64,000 nucleotides of DNA from Paracoccaceae bacterium (lineage in GTDB: Bacteria; Pseudomonadota; Alphaproteobacteria; Rhodobacterales; Rhodobacteraceae): assembly GCA_018223125.1 (NCBI GenBank), contig JAAEZA010000004.1, positions 1 to 64,000 of the forward strand. The letters run 5' to 3'. Shown piece after piece: positions 46,292-55,372 of this stretch (position 1 is its first letter; every line of letters begins with the position of its first letter). The position numbers and the translations under genes were made by a program. Below the pieces are notes generated by a model. That model did no database searches and was not told the DNA's origin. It worked only from the letters and a program-made list of their open reading frames with translations.

Positions 46292-46318
46292 GCCAGAGGG
46301 CTGTCACGGCCCTCTGGC
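46292..46318 (+). other. Stem-loop between livM and the flavoprotein gene
   Basis: Perfect 10-bp stem GCCAGAGGGC / GCCCTCTGGC with loop TGTCACG and no T-run. It may protect the livM transcript end or attenuate read-through. Confidence 0.5.
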
Positions 46319-46417
46319 ACACCGCTGGCGATCACGACAAAACCTGTCGCAAACCGGTTTGCGAAATACGACAAACCCGTCCAGCCTGATCCCCGTCCAA
46401 TGCGCGGGAGTCACACT

Positions 46418-48841
46418 ATGAAAACCACCACTCGGGTCTGTGTTATCGGCGGCGGCGTTGTCGGCTGCTCGGTGCTCTATCACCTTACCAAACTCGGCTG
46501 GTCCGATGTGATGCTTGTGGAACGTTCGGAACTGACTTCCGGCTCTACATGGCATGCGGCAGGCGGTTTTCATACGCTGAACGGCGATACCAATATGGCG
46601 GCGCTGCAAGGCTATACCATCCGGCTTTATAAGGAACTGGAGGCGCTGACCGGCATGTCCTGCGGCTTGCACCACGTGGGCGGCGTGACACTGGCCGACA
46701 CGCCGGAGCGGATGGATATGCTGCTGGCAGAACGGGCCAAGCACCGCTACATGGGGCTTGAAACCGAAATCGTCACACCGGACGAGATCGCCCGCATTGC
46801 CCCTGTGACCAACACCAAGGGCATCATCGGCGGGCTCTACGATCCGCTTGACGGCCATCTCGATCCCTCAGGCACTACACACGCTTACGCCAAAGCTGCA
46901 CGCATGGGCGGCGCAACGATTGAGACCCATTGCATGGTGCGCGAAACCAATCAGCGGGCGGATGGAACGTGGGATGTGGTGACGGACAAGGGTACCATCC
47001 ATGCCGAACATATCGTCAATGCCGCCGGACTCTGGGCGCGGGAAGTGGGCGCGATGGCGGGGATATATCTGCCGCTGCACCCGATGGAGCACCAGTATCT
47101 TGTGACCGAAACAATTCCGATGATCTCGGGCATAATCGACAGCGGCGCAGAGCACCCCCATGTGATGGACCCTTCCGGCGAAAGCTATCTGCGGCAGGAA
47201 GGCCGTGGCCTATGTATCGGCTTTTACGAACAACCCTGCCGTCCCTGGGCCGTTGACGGTACATCCTGGGATTTCGGCCATGAACTGCTGCCCGATGATT
47301 TTGACAAGATCGAGGACAGCATCGCCTTTGCCTATAAACGTTTTCCGGTGCTGGAAACCGCTGGCGTGAAATCGGTAATCCACGGCCCCTTTACCTTTGC
47401 CCCTGACGGCAACCCGCTGGTTGGCCCGATCACTGGGCTGCGCAACTACTGGTCCGCCTGTGGCGTCATGGCCGGATTTTCACAAGGCGGCGGAGTCGGC
47501 CTGATGCTGGCGCAATGGATGGTGGAGGGTGAAACCGAACGGGACGTCTACGCCATGGACGTTGCCCGCTTCGGGGACTGGATCACACCGGGATACACGC
47601 GGCCCAAAGTGGTGGAAAACTACCAGAAACGCTTTTCGGTGTCCTACCCGAACGAAGAACTCCCCGCGGGGCGCCCCTTCCAGACCACACCGGCCTATGG
47701 CATCTGGGATCAGCAAAACGCCGTTTTCGGGGCGCAATACGGAATGGAAGTCGTTAACTACTTCGCGCCCGAAGACGAACCGCGTTTTGAAACTCCAAGC
47801 TTCCGGCGCTCCAACGCATGGGATGCCACCGCCGCCGAAGTGAAAGCCGTGCGCGAGGCGGTTGGCATTAACGAAATCCATAACTTCGGCAAATACATCG
47901 TCTCTGGCAGGGATGCCCGCAACTGGCTTGACCGGATCATGGCAGGGCGCATCCCGAAACGAGGACGCATATCCCTGACGCCGATGCTGTCTCACAAAGG
48001 CAAACTGCTGGGGGATTTCACCGTGACCTGCCTGTCGGAAACCCGCTTTCAACTCACGGCGAGTTTCGGGATGCAATCCATTCACATGCGCTGGTTCCTG
48101 AAACACCTGTCTGGTGATGTGCAGGTCGAAAATGTCTCAACCCGCCGGCTCGGTTTCCAGATTGCCGGTCCGAACGCCCGCGAGTTGCTGTCCCGCTGCA
48201 CCCGCGCCGATGTCTCAAATGCGGCGTTCCGTTTTATGGATGCAAAACACCTCTCCGTCGGCTTTTGCGATGCGCTGGTGCAACGGGTCAGCTATACCGG
48301 CGACCTTGGCTATGAAATCTATGTGGACGCAGAGAATCAGCACGCGCTTTACCAAACCCTTGCAGCCGCTGGCGCAGACCTCGGGCTGAAGCCCTTTGGA
48401 ATGCGGGCAATGATGTCACTGCGACTGGACCGCTTTTTCGGCTCGTGGAATGCAGAGTTTTCACCCGATTACACCCCTGCCGAAACCGGCATGGACCGCT
48501 TTGTCAGCTATGACAAACCGGCCGATTTCATTGGCAAACAGGCAGCACTGGCGGAGCGGGCAAACGGCCCCGCGCGCAAGCTCTGTACCTTTGAGGTGGA
48601 CCCGCTGGATGCGGATGTGAACGCCTATGAACCGATCTGGCTCAACGGCGAGGTTATCGGCTTTTGCACATCCGGCGGCTATTCCCACCATGCGCAAAAA
48701 TCCGTCGCCTTCGGTTTTGTGCCGAGCAACCGGATCACAGAGGACTTGCAGGTGGAAATCGAAATCCTCGGCCAGATGCGCCCCGCAAATCGGATCACGA
48801 CACAGTTGTTCGATCCCGAAATGGCCAGAATGCGCGGCTGA
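46418..48841 (+). CDS. Dimethylglycine dehydrogenase-like FAD/folate protein
   Basis: An 807-residue two-part enzyme. The N-terminal half is a DAO-type FAD oxidoreductase with VIGGGVVGCS (9-18) and SGSTWHAAGG, whose His46 matches the covalent FAD site of DMGDH/sarcosine dehydrogenase. The C-terminal half is a GcvT-like domain (from about 430) that in the family binds tetrahydrofolate and takes the released methyl group. Substrates in the family are dimethylglycine, sarcosine and related N-methyl compounds. It follows the liv-type importer on the same strand, so importer and enzyme probably serve one compound. ATG has CGGGAG upstream. Confidence 0.88.
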   Translation: MKTTTRVCVIGGGVVGCSVLYHLTKLGWSDVMLVERSELTSGSTWHAAGGFHTLNGDTNMAALQGYTIRLYKELEALTGMSCGLHHVGGVTLADTPERMDMLLAERAKHRYMGLETEIVTPDEIARIAPVTNTKGIIGGLYDPLDGHLDPSGTTHAYAKAARMGGATIETHCMVRETNQRADGTWDVVTDKGTIHAEHIVNAAGLWAREVGAMAGIYLPLHPMEHQYLVTETIPMISGIIDSGAEHPHVMDPSGESYLRQEGRGLCIGFYEQPCRPWAVDGTSWDFGHELLPDDFDKIEDSIAFAYKRFPVLETAGVKSVIHGPFTFAPDGNPLVGPITGLRNYWSACGVMAGFSQGGGVGLMLAQWMVEGETERDVYAMDVARFGDWITPGYTRPKVVENYQKRFSVSYPNEELPAGRPFQTTPAYGIWDQQNAVFGAQYGMEVVNYFAPEDEPRFETPSFRRSNAWDATAAEVKAVREAVGINEIHNFGKYIVSGRDARNWLDRIMAGRIPKRGRISLTPMLSHKGKLLGDFTVTCLSETRFQLTASFGMQSIHMRWFLKHLSGDVQVENVSTRRLGFQIAGPNARELLSRCTRADVSNAAFRFMDAKHLSVGFCDALVQRVSYTGDLGYEIYVDAENQHALYQTLAAAGADLGLKPFGMRAMMSLRLDRFFGSWNAEFSPDYTPAETGMDRFVSYDKPADFIGKQAALAERANGPARKLCTFEVDPLDADVNAYEPIWLNGEVIGFCTSGGYSHHAQKSVAFGFVPSNRITEDLQVEIEILGQMRPANRITTQLFDPEMARMRG

Positions 48842-48842
48842 T

Positions 48843-48875
48843 TTCCATTTTCTGCAAATATCCGCGCCGCAGGCA
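48843..48875 (-). repeat. Dispersed element, copy 5 (diverged) with GC flank
   Basis: Minus-strand reading TGCCTGCGGCGC then GGATATTTGCAGAAAATGGA. The GC leader and the G-N-TATTT core match copy 3 in layout. It fills the 37-bp space between two convergent genes. Confidence 0.45.
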
Positions 48876-48878
48876 TTC

Positions 48879-49952
48879 CTAGGACAGCCGCACGATATGC
48901 CCTGTCTGTGGATCAGCACGCCCTTCGGCCAGATCGGCAAAGGGTTGCAGGGCTGCCTTCAGCCCCTCATGTGTTTGCAGCGTCAGCCAACGGGCCGCAT
49001 CAGCCACAATCTGCGCCGTTGCTTCCGTGATCTTACCCTCGATCACACCTTTCCCCCAATCCGCCTTGCGCTTGGCAATTTGTGCGGGCGCAAAGAAGAA
49101 CTGGGGCTTTGGCCCAGCCAGTTCTTCGGGTTTTGCAAATTGATCCCAATGGCTCAGCCCCACGGCGCTGGAGTGTTTCAACACCCCGTCCAGCCGCGCG
49201 TGCAAGGCCTGCTTGACCGCCGCATTCCCGGCCATATCCACATAGACAGAGTCCAGCTGTTCCAGCTCTCCGACCTGATCGTAGGTCAGGACGTCGTCAC
49301 AAAAGCCAAGCTCCCGAACAAACGCCGCATTGGCTGATCCGGTCAACCCGACCACTTTGTAAGGCCGGTTCGCCTGTTCTGCCAGAAACGCGCAAAGCCC
49401 GAGACCTGTTTTGGAAGAGGCCGAGCCAACGATGATCTGCCTTGCGCCAAACCATTCGTTATCCGACAGCCAGTCAAACAGCAGGTAAGAGGTGGCTATC
49501 AGCGGTTGCATCAGCGCCTGATAAGGATCGGAGGATGCCGCCGGACCAACACGGGAATAAATGTTGTAAACCTCCGGCAAACCGTCCCGATGGGGTGCCG
49601 CGTCCCGCACCGCACTGCGCCCGTGTGCGACGGGATCAATCACCAGTTCGGTTGCCATCGGATAAAACCCGTACAACCGTTCGCCAACTTGCAGAACATC
49701 CGATCGGCTCTCGACGACGCGGGCAAAGCCCCAGACCGGAACCAGCCCCTTCCGGTCCTGCTCAACCGGAAAGAATTTCCAGTAACCGATGTCAAAGCCC
49801 GTGGCCGCATAGGTCACGTTGTTGGCGGTCAGCGCAAAACTCTCGATCGCCAGACGTACCTGCTCGTCGTCGAGCGGTAGGGCTGCGCATTGGTCCAGAT
49901 TCTGTCGGGTGATGGTTTTCTGGTCTGTCAGAACACGGGTAACTGCGGGCAT
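48879..49952 (-). CDS. DUF2855 family protein
   Basis: A 357-residue soluble protein of the DUF2855 family, distantly like medium-chain dehydrogenase/quinone reductases (VPVWGFARVVESRSDVLQVGERLYGFYP, then a Rossmann-like IIVGSASSKTGLGLCAFL), but without visible zinc ligands. It lies 52 bp after phaZ, downstream on the same strand, so it may act in acyl or ketone metabolism linked to PHB breakdown. GAGGAGG lies 9 bases before the ATG. Confidence 0.8.
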   Translation of the reverse strand: MPAVTRVLTDQKTITRQNLDQCAALPLDDEQVRLAIESFALTANNVTYAATGFDIGYWKFFPVEQDRKGLVPVWGFARVVESRSDVLQVGERLYGFYPMATELVIDPVAHGRSAVRDAAPHRDGLPEVYNIYSRVGPAASSDPYQALMQPLIATSYLLFDWLSDNEWFGARQIIVGSASSKTGLGLCAFLAEQANRPYKVVGLTGSANAAFVRELGFCDDVLTYDQVGELEQLDSVYVDMAGNAAVKQALHARLDGVLKHSSAVGLSHWDQFAKPEELAGPKPQFFFAPAQIAKRKADWGKGVIEGKITEATAQIVADAARWLTLQTHEGLKAALQPFADLAEGRADPQTGHIVRLS

Positions 49953-50004
49953 GGGTAAGGCTCCTCCTCTGGATGCCTTACCCTGCACGCTGGAAGAAGG
50001 CCTG

Positions 50005-51345
50005 TTAAGCCTTCTTCGCAGGTTTCGCCGCGTCAGTCTTTCCCAGTTTTTCGGGCATTTTCTTCGCCGGTGTCGCGGCTGCCTGTGCTTTGGGGGCCTG
50101 CGCGGCTTTGACCGGCGCTTCGGGCGCATCGTTGTGCTTGTCGATAAAGTTCAGCACCGCAGGGCGGATGTCATTGCGCCACGCGCTGCCACTGAAGATA
50201 CCGTAGTGTCCCGCATCGGGTGCAAGGAAGGTTTCCTGCATGTCTTCGGGCAGATCCGGCAACAGGTCCAGCGCGGCGAGGCACTGGCCCGGAGCAGAGA
50301 TATCATCGCGCCCGCCTTCTACAATCTTCACGGCGGTTTTGGTGATCTTGCTTATGTCTACATGTCTGCCGTCCACCTTGAACACATTCCGCGCCACTTC
50401 GCGGCGTTTGAACACCCGATCCACGGTGGACAGATAAAATTCCGCAGGCATGTCCATAACGGCCAGATATTCATCATAGAACTTGTTGTGACGGTCCAGA
50501 TCCGCCGCTTCGCCGCGGGCCACAGCACCGATCTGGTCAGCAAAGGCTTTGGCATGGGTCTGCGCATTCATCGCAATGAAAGAGGAAAGCTGTACAGCAC
50601 CCGGATAGACCTTGCGCCCGACACCGGCAAAGGCAAAGCCGACAGGGGTAATCACACTGTGTTCCAGCTGGCCCATTGTCACGCGGTTGCCAAAATCCGT
50701 TACTTCGGTCGGGTTGGCATCCGGATCAACCGGACCGCCGATCAGGGTCAGCGTACGGGGCTGCGGCGCGGTTTCGTCTTCGGCCAGCATCGCCGTTGCC
50801 ACCAGCGTCAGGGGGACAGGCTGGCACACGGCGATAATGTGGATATTCTCCCCCAGATGCCGCAGCATTTTCACCACGTATTTGGTGTAATCCTCTACGT
50901 CGAATTTTCCGGCGGACAGGGGCACATCCCGCGCATTTTTCCATTCGGTGACATAGACATCACAGTTGGGCAGCAGGCTGGCCACGGTCTTGCGGCACAA
51001 GGTTGCGTAATGCCCCGACATCGGCGCCACCAGCAGTACACGACGGTTTACCGGGCGATCCCGTTCGGCGGTGAAGTGGATCAGGTTGCAAAACGGCAGT
51101 TCCAGTTCGATCTGCTTTGTCACAGGATAATCGGAATCCGCCGACACAACGCTGTCGATCCCCCAGGACGGTTTGGTCGCCACCTTTTCAAAGGTGCGTT
51201 CCGTAACTTCGCCCCAAGCAGAGAACAGCGCGGGAAGCGGACTCATGGTTACGGAGAAGGCAGGATTCTGCCAGAAGGCCTTGGTCGTTGCACCCACCCA
51301 AGCACTGCTTTGGCGCATGCTTTCGCTCATGTCATAAATGGTCAC
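50005..51345 (-). CDS. phaZ: Intracellular polyhydroxybutyrate depolymerase
   Basis: Cytosolic enzyme that mobilises PHB granules. The 446 residues contain the type-II intracellular depolymerase motif IAVCQPVPL with nucleophile Cys174, LVAPMSGHYATL and a C-terminal APDAGHYGIF with the catalytic His, followed by an Ala/Lys/Pro tail. I start at the GTG reading (V)TIYDMSESMRQ because AAAGG lies 9 bases upstream and family members begin similarly; the ATG at 51378 has no ribosome site. Divergent from phaC. Confidence 0.93.
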   Translation of the reverse strand: MTIYDMSESMRQSSAWVGATTKAFWQNPAFSVTMSPLPALFSAWGEVTERTFEKVATKPSWGIDSVVSADSDYPVTKQIELELPFCNLIHFTAERDRPVNRRVLLVAPMSGHYATLCRKTVASLLPNCDVYVTEWKNARDVPLSAGKFDVEDYTKYVVKMLRHLGENIHIIAVCQPVPLTLVATAMLAEDETAPQPRTLTLIGGPVDPDANPTEVTDFGNRVTMGQLEHSVITPVGFAFAGVGRKVYPGAVQLSSFIAMNAQTHAKAFADQIGAVARGEAADLDRHNKFYDEYLAVMDMPAEFYLSTVDRVFKRREVARNVFKVDGRHVDISKITKTAVKIVEGGRDDISAPGQCLAALDLLPDLPEDMQETFLAPDAGHYGIFSGSAWRNDIRPAVLNFIDKHNDAPEAPVKAAQAPKAQAAATPAKKMPEKLGKTDAAKPAKKA

Positions 51346-51434
51346 AGTCTGAACCTTTTGTTGTCTCTTTGCCTGCATGTTGCGTAAAGTGATGCGTGAA
51401 TACTAGTGCAATCCTCACTAATGGAGGTTTAATT

Positions 51435-53213
51435 ATGACTGACCAAACGTCACCTGATGCAGAGATTTTAGAGCAGAATTTAAACAAAATTAATGATTTA
51501 ACCAAAAGAATGATGGCTGCGCTAGCGGATCGAAAAAGTCACAGTCCAAACCTCGAAACCCCCGACCACCAGTTCTATGCAAAGGCAGCCGCGGCCTATT
51601 TTGCCGAAATGATGAGCGATCCGAGCCGTATCATAGAGGCGCAAGTGGGCTATTGGACCGAGAGTTTGAAGAATTGGTCAGAGATTCAGCAACAAATGGC
51701 CGGTACTGTTGAAGAAAAGAACAGCGAACCTACGAAGGACAAGCGCTTTAAGCACGAGAATTGGGAAAAGAACCCCTATTTCAAAATGATCAAGCAGCAG
51801 TATCTGCTGTCCTCCAAAACAATTGAAACCATCACCAAGGATATGTCCCACCTGCCCGAACGGGAGCGCGAGAAAGTGAATTTCTTTGCCAAACAGGTGG
51901 TGGACATGTTTGCGCCCACCAATTTTCTGGCCTCCAATCCGGATGCACTGGAGCGGGCGATGGAAACCAACGGCCAGTCTCTTGTAGACGGATTGCAGAA
52001 CTTTGTTGCCGATCTGGAAAGCAACCAGCAGGGAATCGCCGTGCGTCTGGCCGATCCGGATGCCTTTGTCGTGGGCAAGGATATTGCCACAACCCCCGGT
52101 TCGGTGGTGTTCCAGAACCGTATGTTCCAGTTGATCCAGTACAGCCCGAGCACCAGCAAGGTTTACAAGAAACCCCTGCTGATTACGCCGCCGTGGATCA
52201 ACAAGTTCTATATTCTTGACCTGCGGCCCGAAAACAGCCTGATCAAATATGCGGTTGATCAGGGCCATACCGTTTTTGTTGTGTCTTGGGTCAATCCGGA
52301 TGCCAGCTATGCGGATTGCGGCTTTGATACCTATCTGGAAGAAGGCCTGCTGGTCGCGATTAACAAGGTGCTGGAAATCACCCGTCAGAAATCTGCGAAT
52401 GTCGCAGGATATTGCATCGGTGGCACGCTCCTTGCCTGTGCCATGGCCTATCTGACAGCCATTGGCGAGGATCAGAAGGTTAACAAAGCCACGTTCTTTA
52501 CCACCATGACGGATTTCAGAAACCCGGGAGAGTTGGGGAACTTTCTGGAACCCGGCTTTCTGAAAGGGATACGGGCGCAGGTTGAGGAAACCGGCTATCT
52601 GGAAAGTTATTTCATGTCCCGTGCCTTCAGTTTCCTGCGCGCGCGGGATCTGGTCTATGCGCCTGCTGTACGTTCTTACATGATGGGAGAGGCCCCGCCC
52701 GCCTTTGATCTGTTGCAGTGGAATGCCGACAGCACCAACCTTCCCGGCCGAATGGCGGTGGAGTATCTGCAAAAGCTTTACGTGGATAACGAGCTTGTCG
52801 AGGGCAAGTTCGAGCTTTTGGGGGAAAAGATCCGCCTGGCCCAGATCAACCGGCCGATTTTCGCAGTCTCTACCATTCAGGACCATATCGCGCCTTGGGC
52901 CAGCACCTTTCGGGGTCTTACCAAAACAGGGGGAGAACGCACCTTTATCCTGTCCGAAAGCGGCCATATCGCCGGTATCGTCAATCCGGCCTCCAAGGAT
53001 AAATACGGACACTGGCACAATCCCGAGCCGCCACGCGATCCGGAGTTCTGGCTGGAAAATGCCACCTACGTCAAGGAATCATGGTGGCACCGCTGGTCCG
53101 AATGGCTGGCAAAAGGAGAGGAAAAAACCACTCCTGCACGCAAGCCGGGCAATAAACACAATCCTGAAATCGAACCGGCACCGGGAAGTTATGTCTTGAA
53201 ACCAGGGGTTTGA
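51435..53213 (+). CDS. phaC: Class I polyhydroxyalkanoate synthase
   Basis: Polymerises (R)-3-hydroxybutyryl-CoA into PHB at the granule surface. The 592 residues hold the lipase-like box GYCIGG with Cys327, and the other triad members Asp483 (IQDHIAPW) and His511 (SGHIAG). ATG with GGAGG 8 bases upstream. The 90 bp between phaZ and phaC is TGC-rich (CCTGCATGTTGCG) but lacks an exact CTGC-N3-GCAG site. Confidence 0.97.
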   Translation: MTDQTSPDAEILEQNLNKINDLTKRMMAALADRKSHSPNLETPDHQFYAKAAAAYFAEMMSDPSRIIEAQVGYWTESLKNWSEIQQQMAGTVEEKNSEPTKDKRFKHENWEKNPYFKMIKQQYLLSSKTIETITKDMSHLPEREREKVNFFAKQVVDMFAPTNFLASNPDALERAMETNGQSLVDGLQNFVADLESNQQGIAVRLADPDAFVVGKDIATTPGSVVFQNRMFQLIQYSPSTSKVYKKPLLITPPWINKFYILDLRPENSLIKYAVDQGHTVFVVSWVNPDASYADCGFDTYLEEGLLVAINKVLEITRQKSANVAGYCIGGTLLACAMAYLTAIGEDQKVNKATFFTTMTDFRNPGELGNFLEPGFLKGIRAQVEETGYLESYFMSRAFSFLRARDLVYAPAVRSYMMGEAPPAFDLLQWNADSTNLPGRMAVEYLQKLYVDNELVEGKFELLGEKIRLAQINRPIFAVSTIQDHIAPWASTFRGLTKTGGERTFILSESGHIAGIVNPASKDKYGHWHNPEPPRDPEFWLENATYVKESWWHRWSEWLAKGEEKTTPARKPGNKHNPEIEPAPGSYVLKPGV

Positions 53214-53223
53214 CAAATTTTTT

Positions 53224-53263
53224 CTGCATTGCAGCATTATTTCATTGAAATGCCGCAATGCAG
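53224..53263 (+). promoter_or_regulatory. PhaR-box pair upstream of phaP
   Basis: CTGCATTGCAG (53224-53234), an exact CTGC-N3-GCAG site, and CCGCAATGCAG (53253-53263), one mismatch. The second lies inside the spacer of the phaP promoter (53245-53273), where bound PhaR would block RNA polymerase. PhaR itself is encoded just downstream. Confidence 0.7.
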
Positions 53264-53273
53264 CATCTATATC
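53245..53273 (+). promoter_or_regulatory. Sigma-70 type promoter of phaP
   Basis: TTGAAA (53245-53250), a 17-base spacer and TATATC (53268-53273), 57 bp before the phaP start. An alternative TTGACA at 53210 lies over the phaC stop. Confidence 0.5.
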
Positions 53274-53330
53274 TTGGTCACAGGCAGCGATCATGCTGGC
53301 TCCGAAATTCCGATCAAAGGATCAAACCCG

Positions 53331-53756
53331 ATGGCAAACCAAGACTTCGACTTCGCAAAAGCAACTGAAGATTTCTTCGCTGCTTTCAAAATCGACACAA
53401 AAACGTTTGACGACGCGACCAAGAATGTTGCCGAGTTCAACGTGAAAATGGGCAAGATTGCGCTGGCGGCTGCAAAGAAAAATGCAGAACTGACCAACAC
53501 ATGGACAGCCGAAACACTGAAATCCTTCGAAGCTGCGAACAAGGTTCAAAAAGACCCTTCCGCTTACACAACCATTGCTTCCGATTTCGCATCTGCACAA
53601 GCACAGGCCCTGCCAGAAAAACTGGCTGCTTACGCTGAAGTGGCAAAATCTGCCCAACTGGAAGCTGTTGAACTGTTCGTTGCCGCTGGCAAGGACCTTC
53701 AAGCTGAAGTTGCTGCTGCGACCAAAGATGTCACAGCTAAAGCGAAAGCTGCCTAA
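53331..53756 (+). CDS. phaP: Phasin (PHB granule-associated protein)
   Basis: A 141-residue Ala/Lys-rich amphipathic helical protein that coats PHB granules (FDFAKATEDFFAAFKIDTKTF at the start; Phasin_2 type). AAAGGA precedes the ATG. Located between phaC and phaR, with two PhaR boxes upstream and its own terminator, as expected for a PHB-induced gene. Confidence 0.93.
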   Translation: MANQDFDFAKATEDFFAAFKIDTKTFDDATKNVAEFNVKMGKIALAAAKKNAELTNTWTAETLKSFEAANKVQKDPSAYTTIASDFASAQAQALPEKLAAYAEVAKSAQLEAVELFVAAGKDLQAEVAAATKDVTAKAKAA

Positions 53757-53796
53757 GCCTTTACCGCGGGTTCCGACCTCCCACGGAAACTGCACA

Positions 53797-53830
53797 ATAA
53801 GGGGTACCGTCTGCCGGTGCCCCTTTTTTT
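53797..53830 (+). terminator. Terminator after phaP
   Basis: Stem AAGGGGTACCG / CGGTGCCCCTT with a short loop and seven T, 40 bases past the phaP stop. Confidence 0.85.
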
Positions 53831-53904
53831 GCGTTTGGTTTCCCCCTTTGAATACGCAATGAACTGCGCTACGGTGCAGCATTACCGCGCATTTCGGGGA
53901 AACC

Positions 53905-54465
53905 ATGACCAACACGATTTTGATCAATCGCTATGCAAGCCGCCGGCTGTATAACACGCAGACCAGCGAATATGTGACGCTTGACGAAATCGCGGAACTG
54001 ATCCGGCAGGGCAACGATGTCGAGATCAAGGACCGCAAAACAGGCGAGGATCTGACCCGCCAGTTTCTGTTGCAGATCATCACCGAACAGGAAAGCAAGG
54101 GTGAAAACGTATTGCCCGTCAATGTGTTGACGGGTCTTGTACGCTCTTACAGCACCGCCGCCCAAGGGGTGCTGCCGGATTTCCTGTCCAAATCCTACGA
54201 AATGTTTTCCGAACAGCAGGCCGCCATGATGGAACGGATTCCCGGTATCGGTTCGGGCATGGGGGCTGGCGCCAACTGGCAGAAACAGCAGGCAGAACTG
54301 ATGCAGTCCATGATGGCCGCATGGATGCCGCAACTGCAAAACAGCGCCGCTGCATCGCAAAAAGAAGCCGAGGCCAAACCCGATCCGAAATCCGAAACGG
54401 ACGAAGAACTCTCTGCTGTGAAACAACAACTGGCAGAGCTGATGAAAAAAGTTGAAGGACTTTAA
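53905..54465 (+). CDS. phaR: PHB synthesis repressor PhaR
   Basis: DNA-binding sensor of PHB that represses phasin genes and is released when granules form. The 186 residues begin with the conserved PHB/PHA accumulation regulator domain INRYASRRLYNTQTSEYVTL, followed by a second domain (LPVNVLTGLVRSYS) and a Gln/Met-rich, helical tail ending in a coiled coil. CTGC and GCAG half-sites 8 bases apart lie about 30 bp upstream, a weak hint of autoregulation. Confidence 0.95.
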   Translation: MTNTILINRYASRRLYNTQTSEYVTLDEIAELIRQGNDVEIKDRKTGEDLTRQFLLQIITEQESKGENVLPVNVLTGLVRSYSTAAQGVLPDFLSKSYEMFSEQQAAMMERIPGIGSGMGAGANWQKQQAELMQSMMAAWMPQLQNSAAASQKEAEAKPDPKSETDEELSAVKQQLAELMKKVEGL

Positions 54466-54474
54466 GACCCTCCC

Positions 54475-54927
54475 ATGAAACTGAACGTATACCTTGCCGG
54501 CGAAATCCACACGTCATGGCGCGAAGATATCATTGCCGAATGTGAAGCCCAGAAGCTGGACATTACCTTTACTGCACCGGTCACAGACCACGGCGCATCG
54601 GATGATTGCGGCGTGGAAATTCTGGGAGCGGAAGAAAACAAGTTCTGGCACGACAGCAAGGGCGCGAACCTGAATTCCATCCGCACCCGCAAGGCGATCA
54701 AGGATGCGGATGTGGTCGTTGTGCGCTTTGGTGAAAAATATCGCCAGTGGAACGCTGCCTTTGATGCAGGCTTTGCCCATGCGCTCGGCAAATCCCTGAT
54801 TGTGCTGCAAATGGACGAACACCAGCACGCCCTGAAAGAAGTTGATGCCGCCGCGCAAGCTGTCTGTTCCACTCCTTCGCAGGTAGCGAAATGCCTGTCC
54901 TACGTCCTGACAGGCAAGCTCGGCTGA
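54475..54927 (+). CDS. YtoQ family protein
   Basis: A 150-residue cytosolic protein matching the YtoQ family: [17 protein letters not shown] at the start and [28 protein letters not shown] in the middle, a nucleoside 2-deoxyribosyltransferase-like fold. Biological role unknown. It begins 9 bp after phaR and ends 1 base before dtd, so it is in the same operon. Confidence 0.85.
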   Translation: MKLNVYLAGEIHTSWREDIIAECEAQKLDITFTAPVTDHGASDDCGVEILGAEENKFWHDSKGANLNSIRTRKAIKDADVVVVRFGEKYRQWNAAFDAGFAHALGKSLIVLQMDEHQHALKEVDAAAQAVCSTPSQVAKCLSYVLTGKLG

Positions 54928-54928
54928 T

Positions 54929-55366
54929 ATGCGGTGTTTGTTGCAACGGGTCCGGCAGGGCTCGGTTTCGGTAAACGGTGAGGTTATCGGGGAAACCGGA
55001 CCGGGCCTTGTTATTCTCGCCTGCGCGATGCAGGGGGATACCGAAGCCAACGTACACGGGATGGCAAAGAAAATCGGTGCATTGCGCATCTTCAAGGATG
55101 AGGACGGGCGGATGAACCGCTCCCTTCTGGATACCGGAGGCAGCGTTCTGGTCGTCAGCCAGTTCACGCTTGCCGCGGACACCAGAAGCGGCAACCGCCC
55201 CGGATTTTCCAGCGCAGCCCCGCCCGATCAGGGCGAAAAGCTTTACGAACTGCTCTGCACCACCCTGTCGGATATGGGGATCACGGTTGGCAAGGGGCGG
55301 TTCGGGGCCGATATGCAGGTGGCGCTGGTCAACGACGGTCCGGTGACGATCTGGCTGGAAAAATAG
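54929..55366 (+). CDS. dtd: D-aminoacyl-tRNA deacylase
   Basis: Removes D-amino acids from mischarged tRNA. The 145 residues contain the active-site motif SQFTLAADT with the catalytic Thr and the cross-subunit cis Gly-Pro motif NDGPVT near the C-terminus. Starts 1 base after ytoQ stop; ends 6 bp before the convergent COG0523 gene. Confidence 0.94.
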   Translation: MRCLLQRVRQGSVSVNGEVIGETGPGLVILACAMQGDTEANVHGMAKKIGALRIFKDEDGRMNRSLLDTGGSVLVVSQFTLAADTRSGNRPGFSSAAPPDQGEKLYELLCTTLSDMGITVGKGRFGADMQVALVNDGPVTIWLEK

Positions 55367-55372
55367 CCTGAC

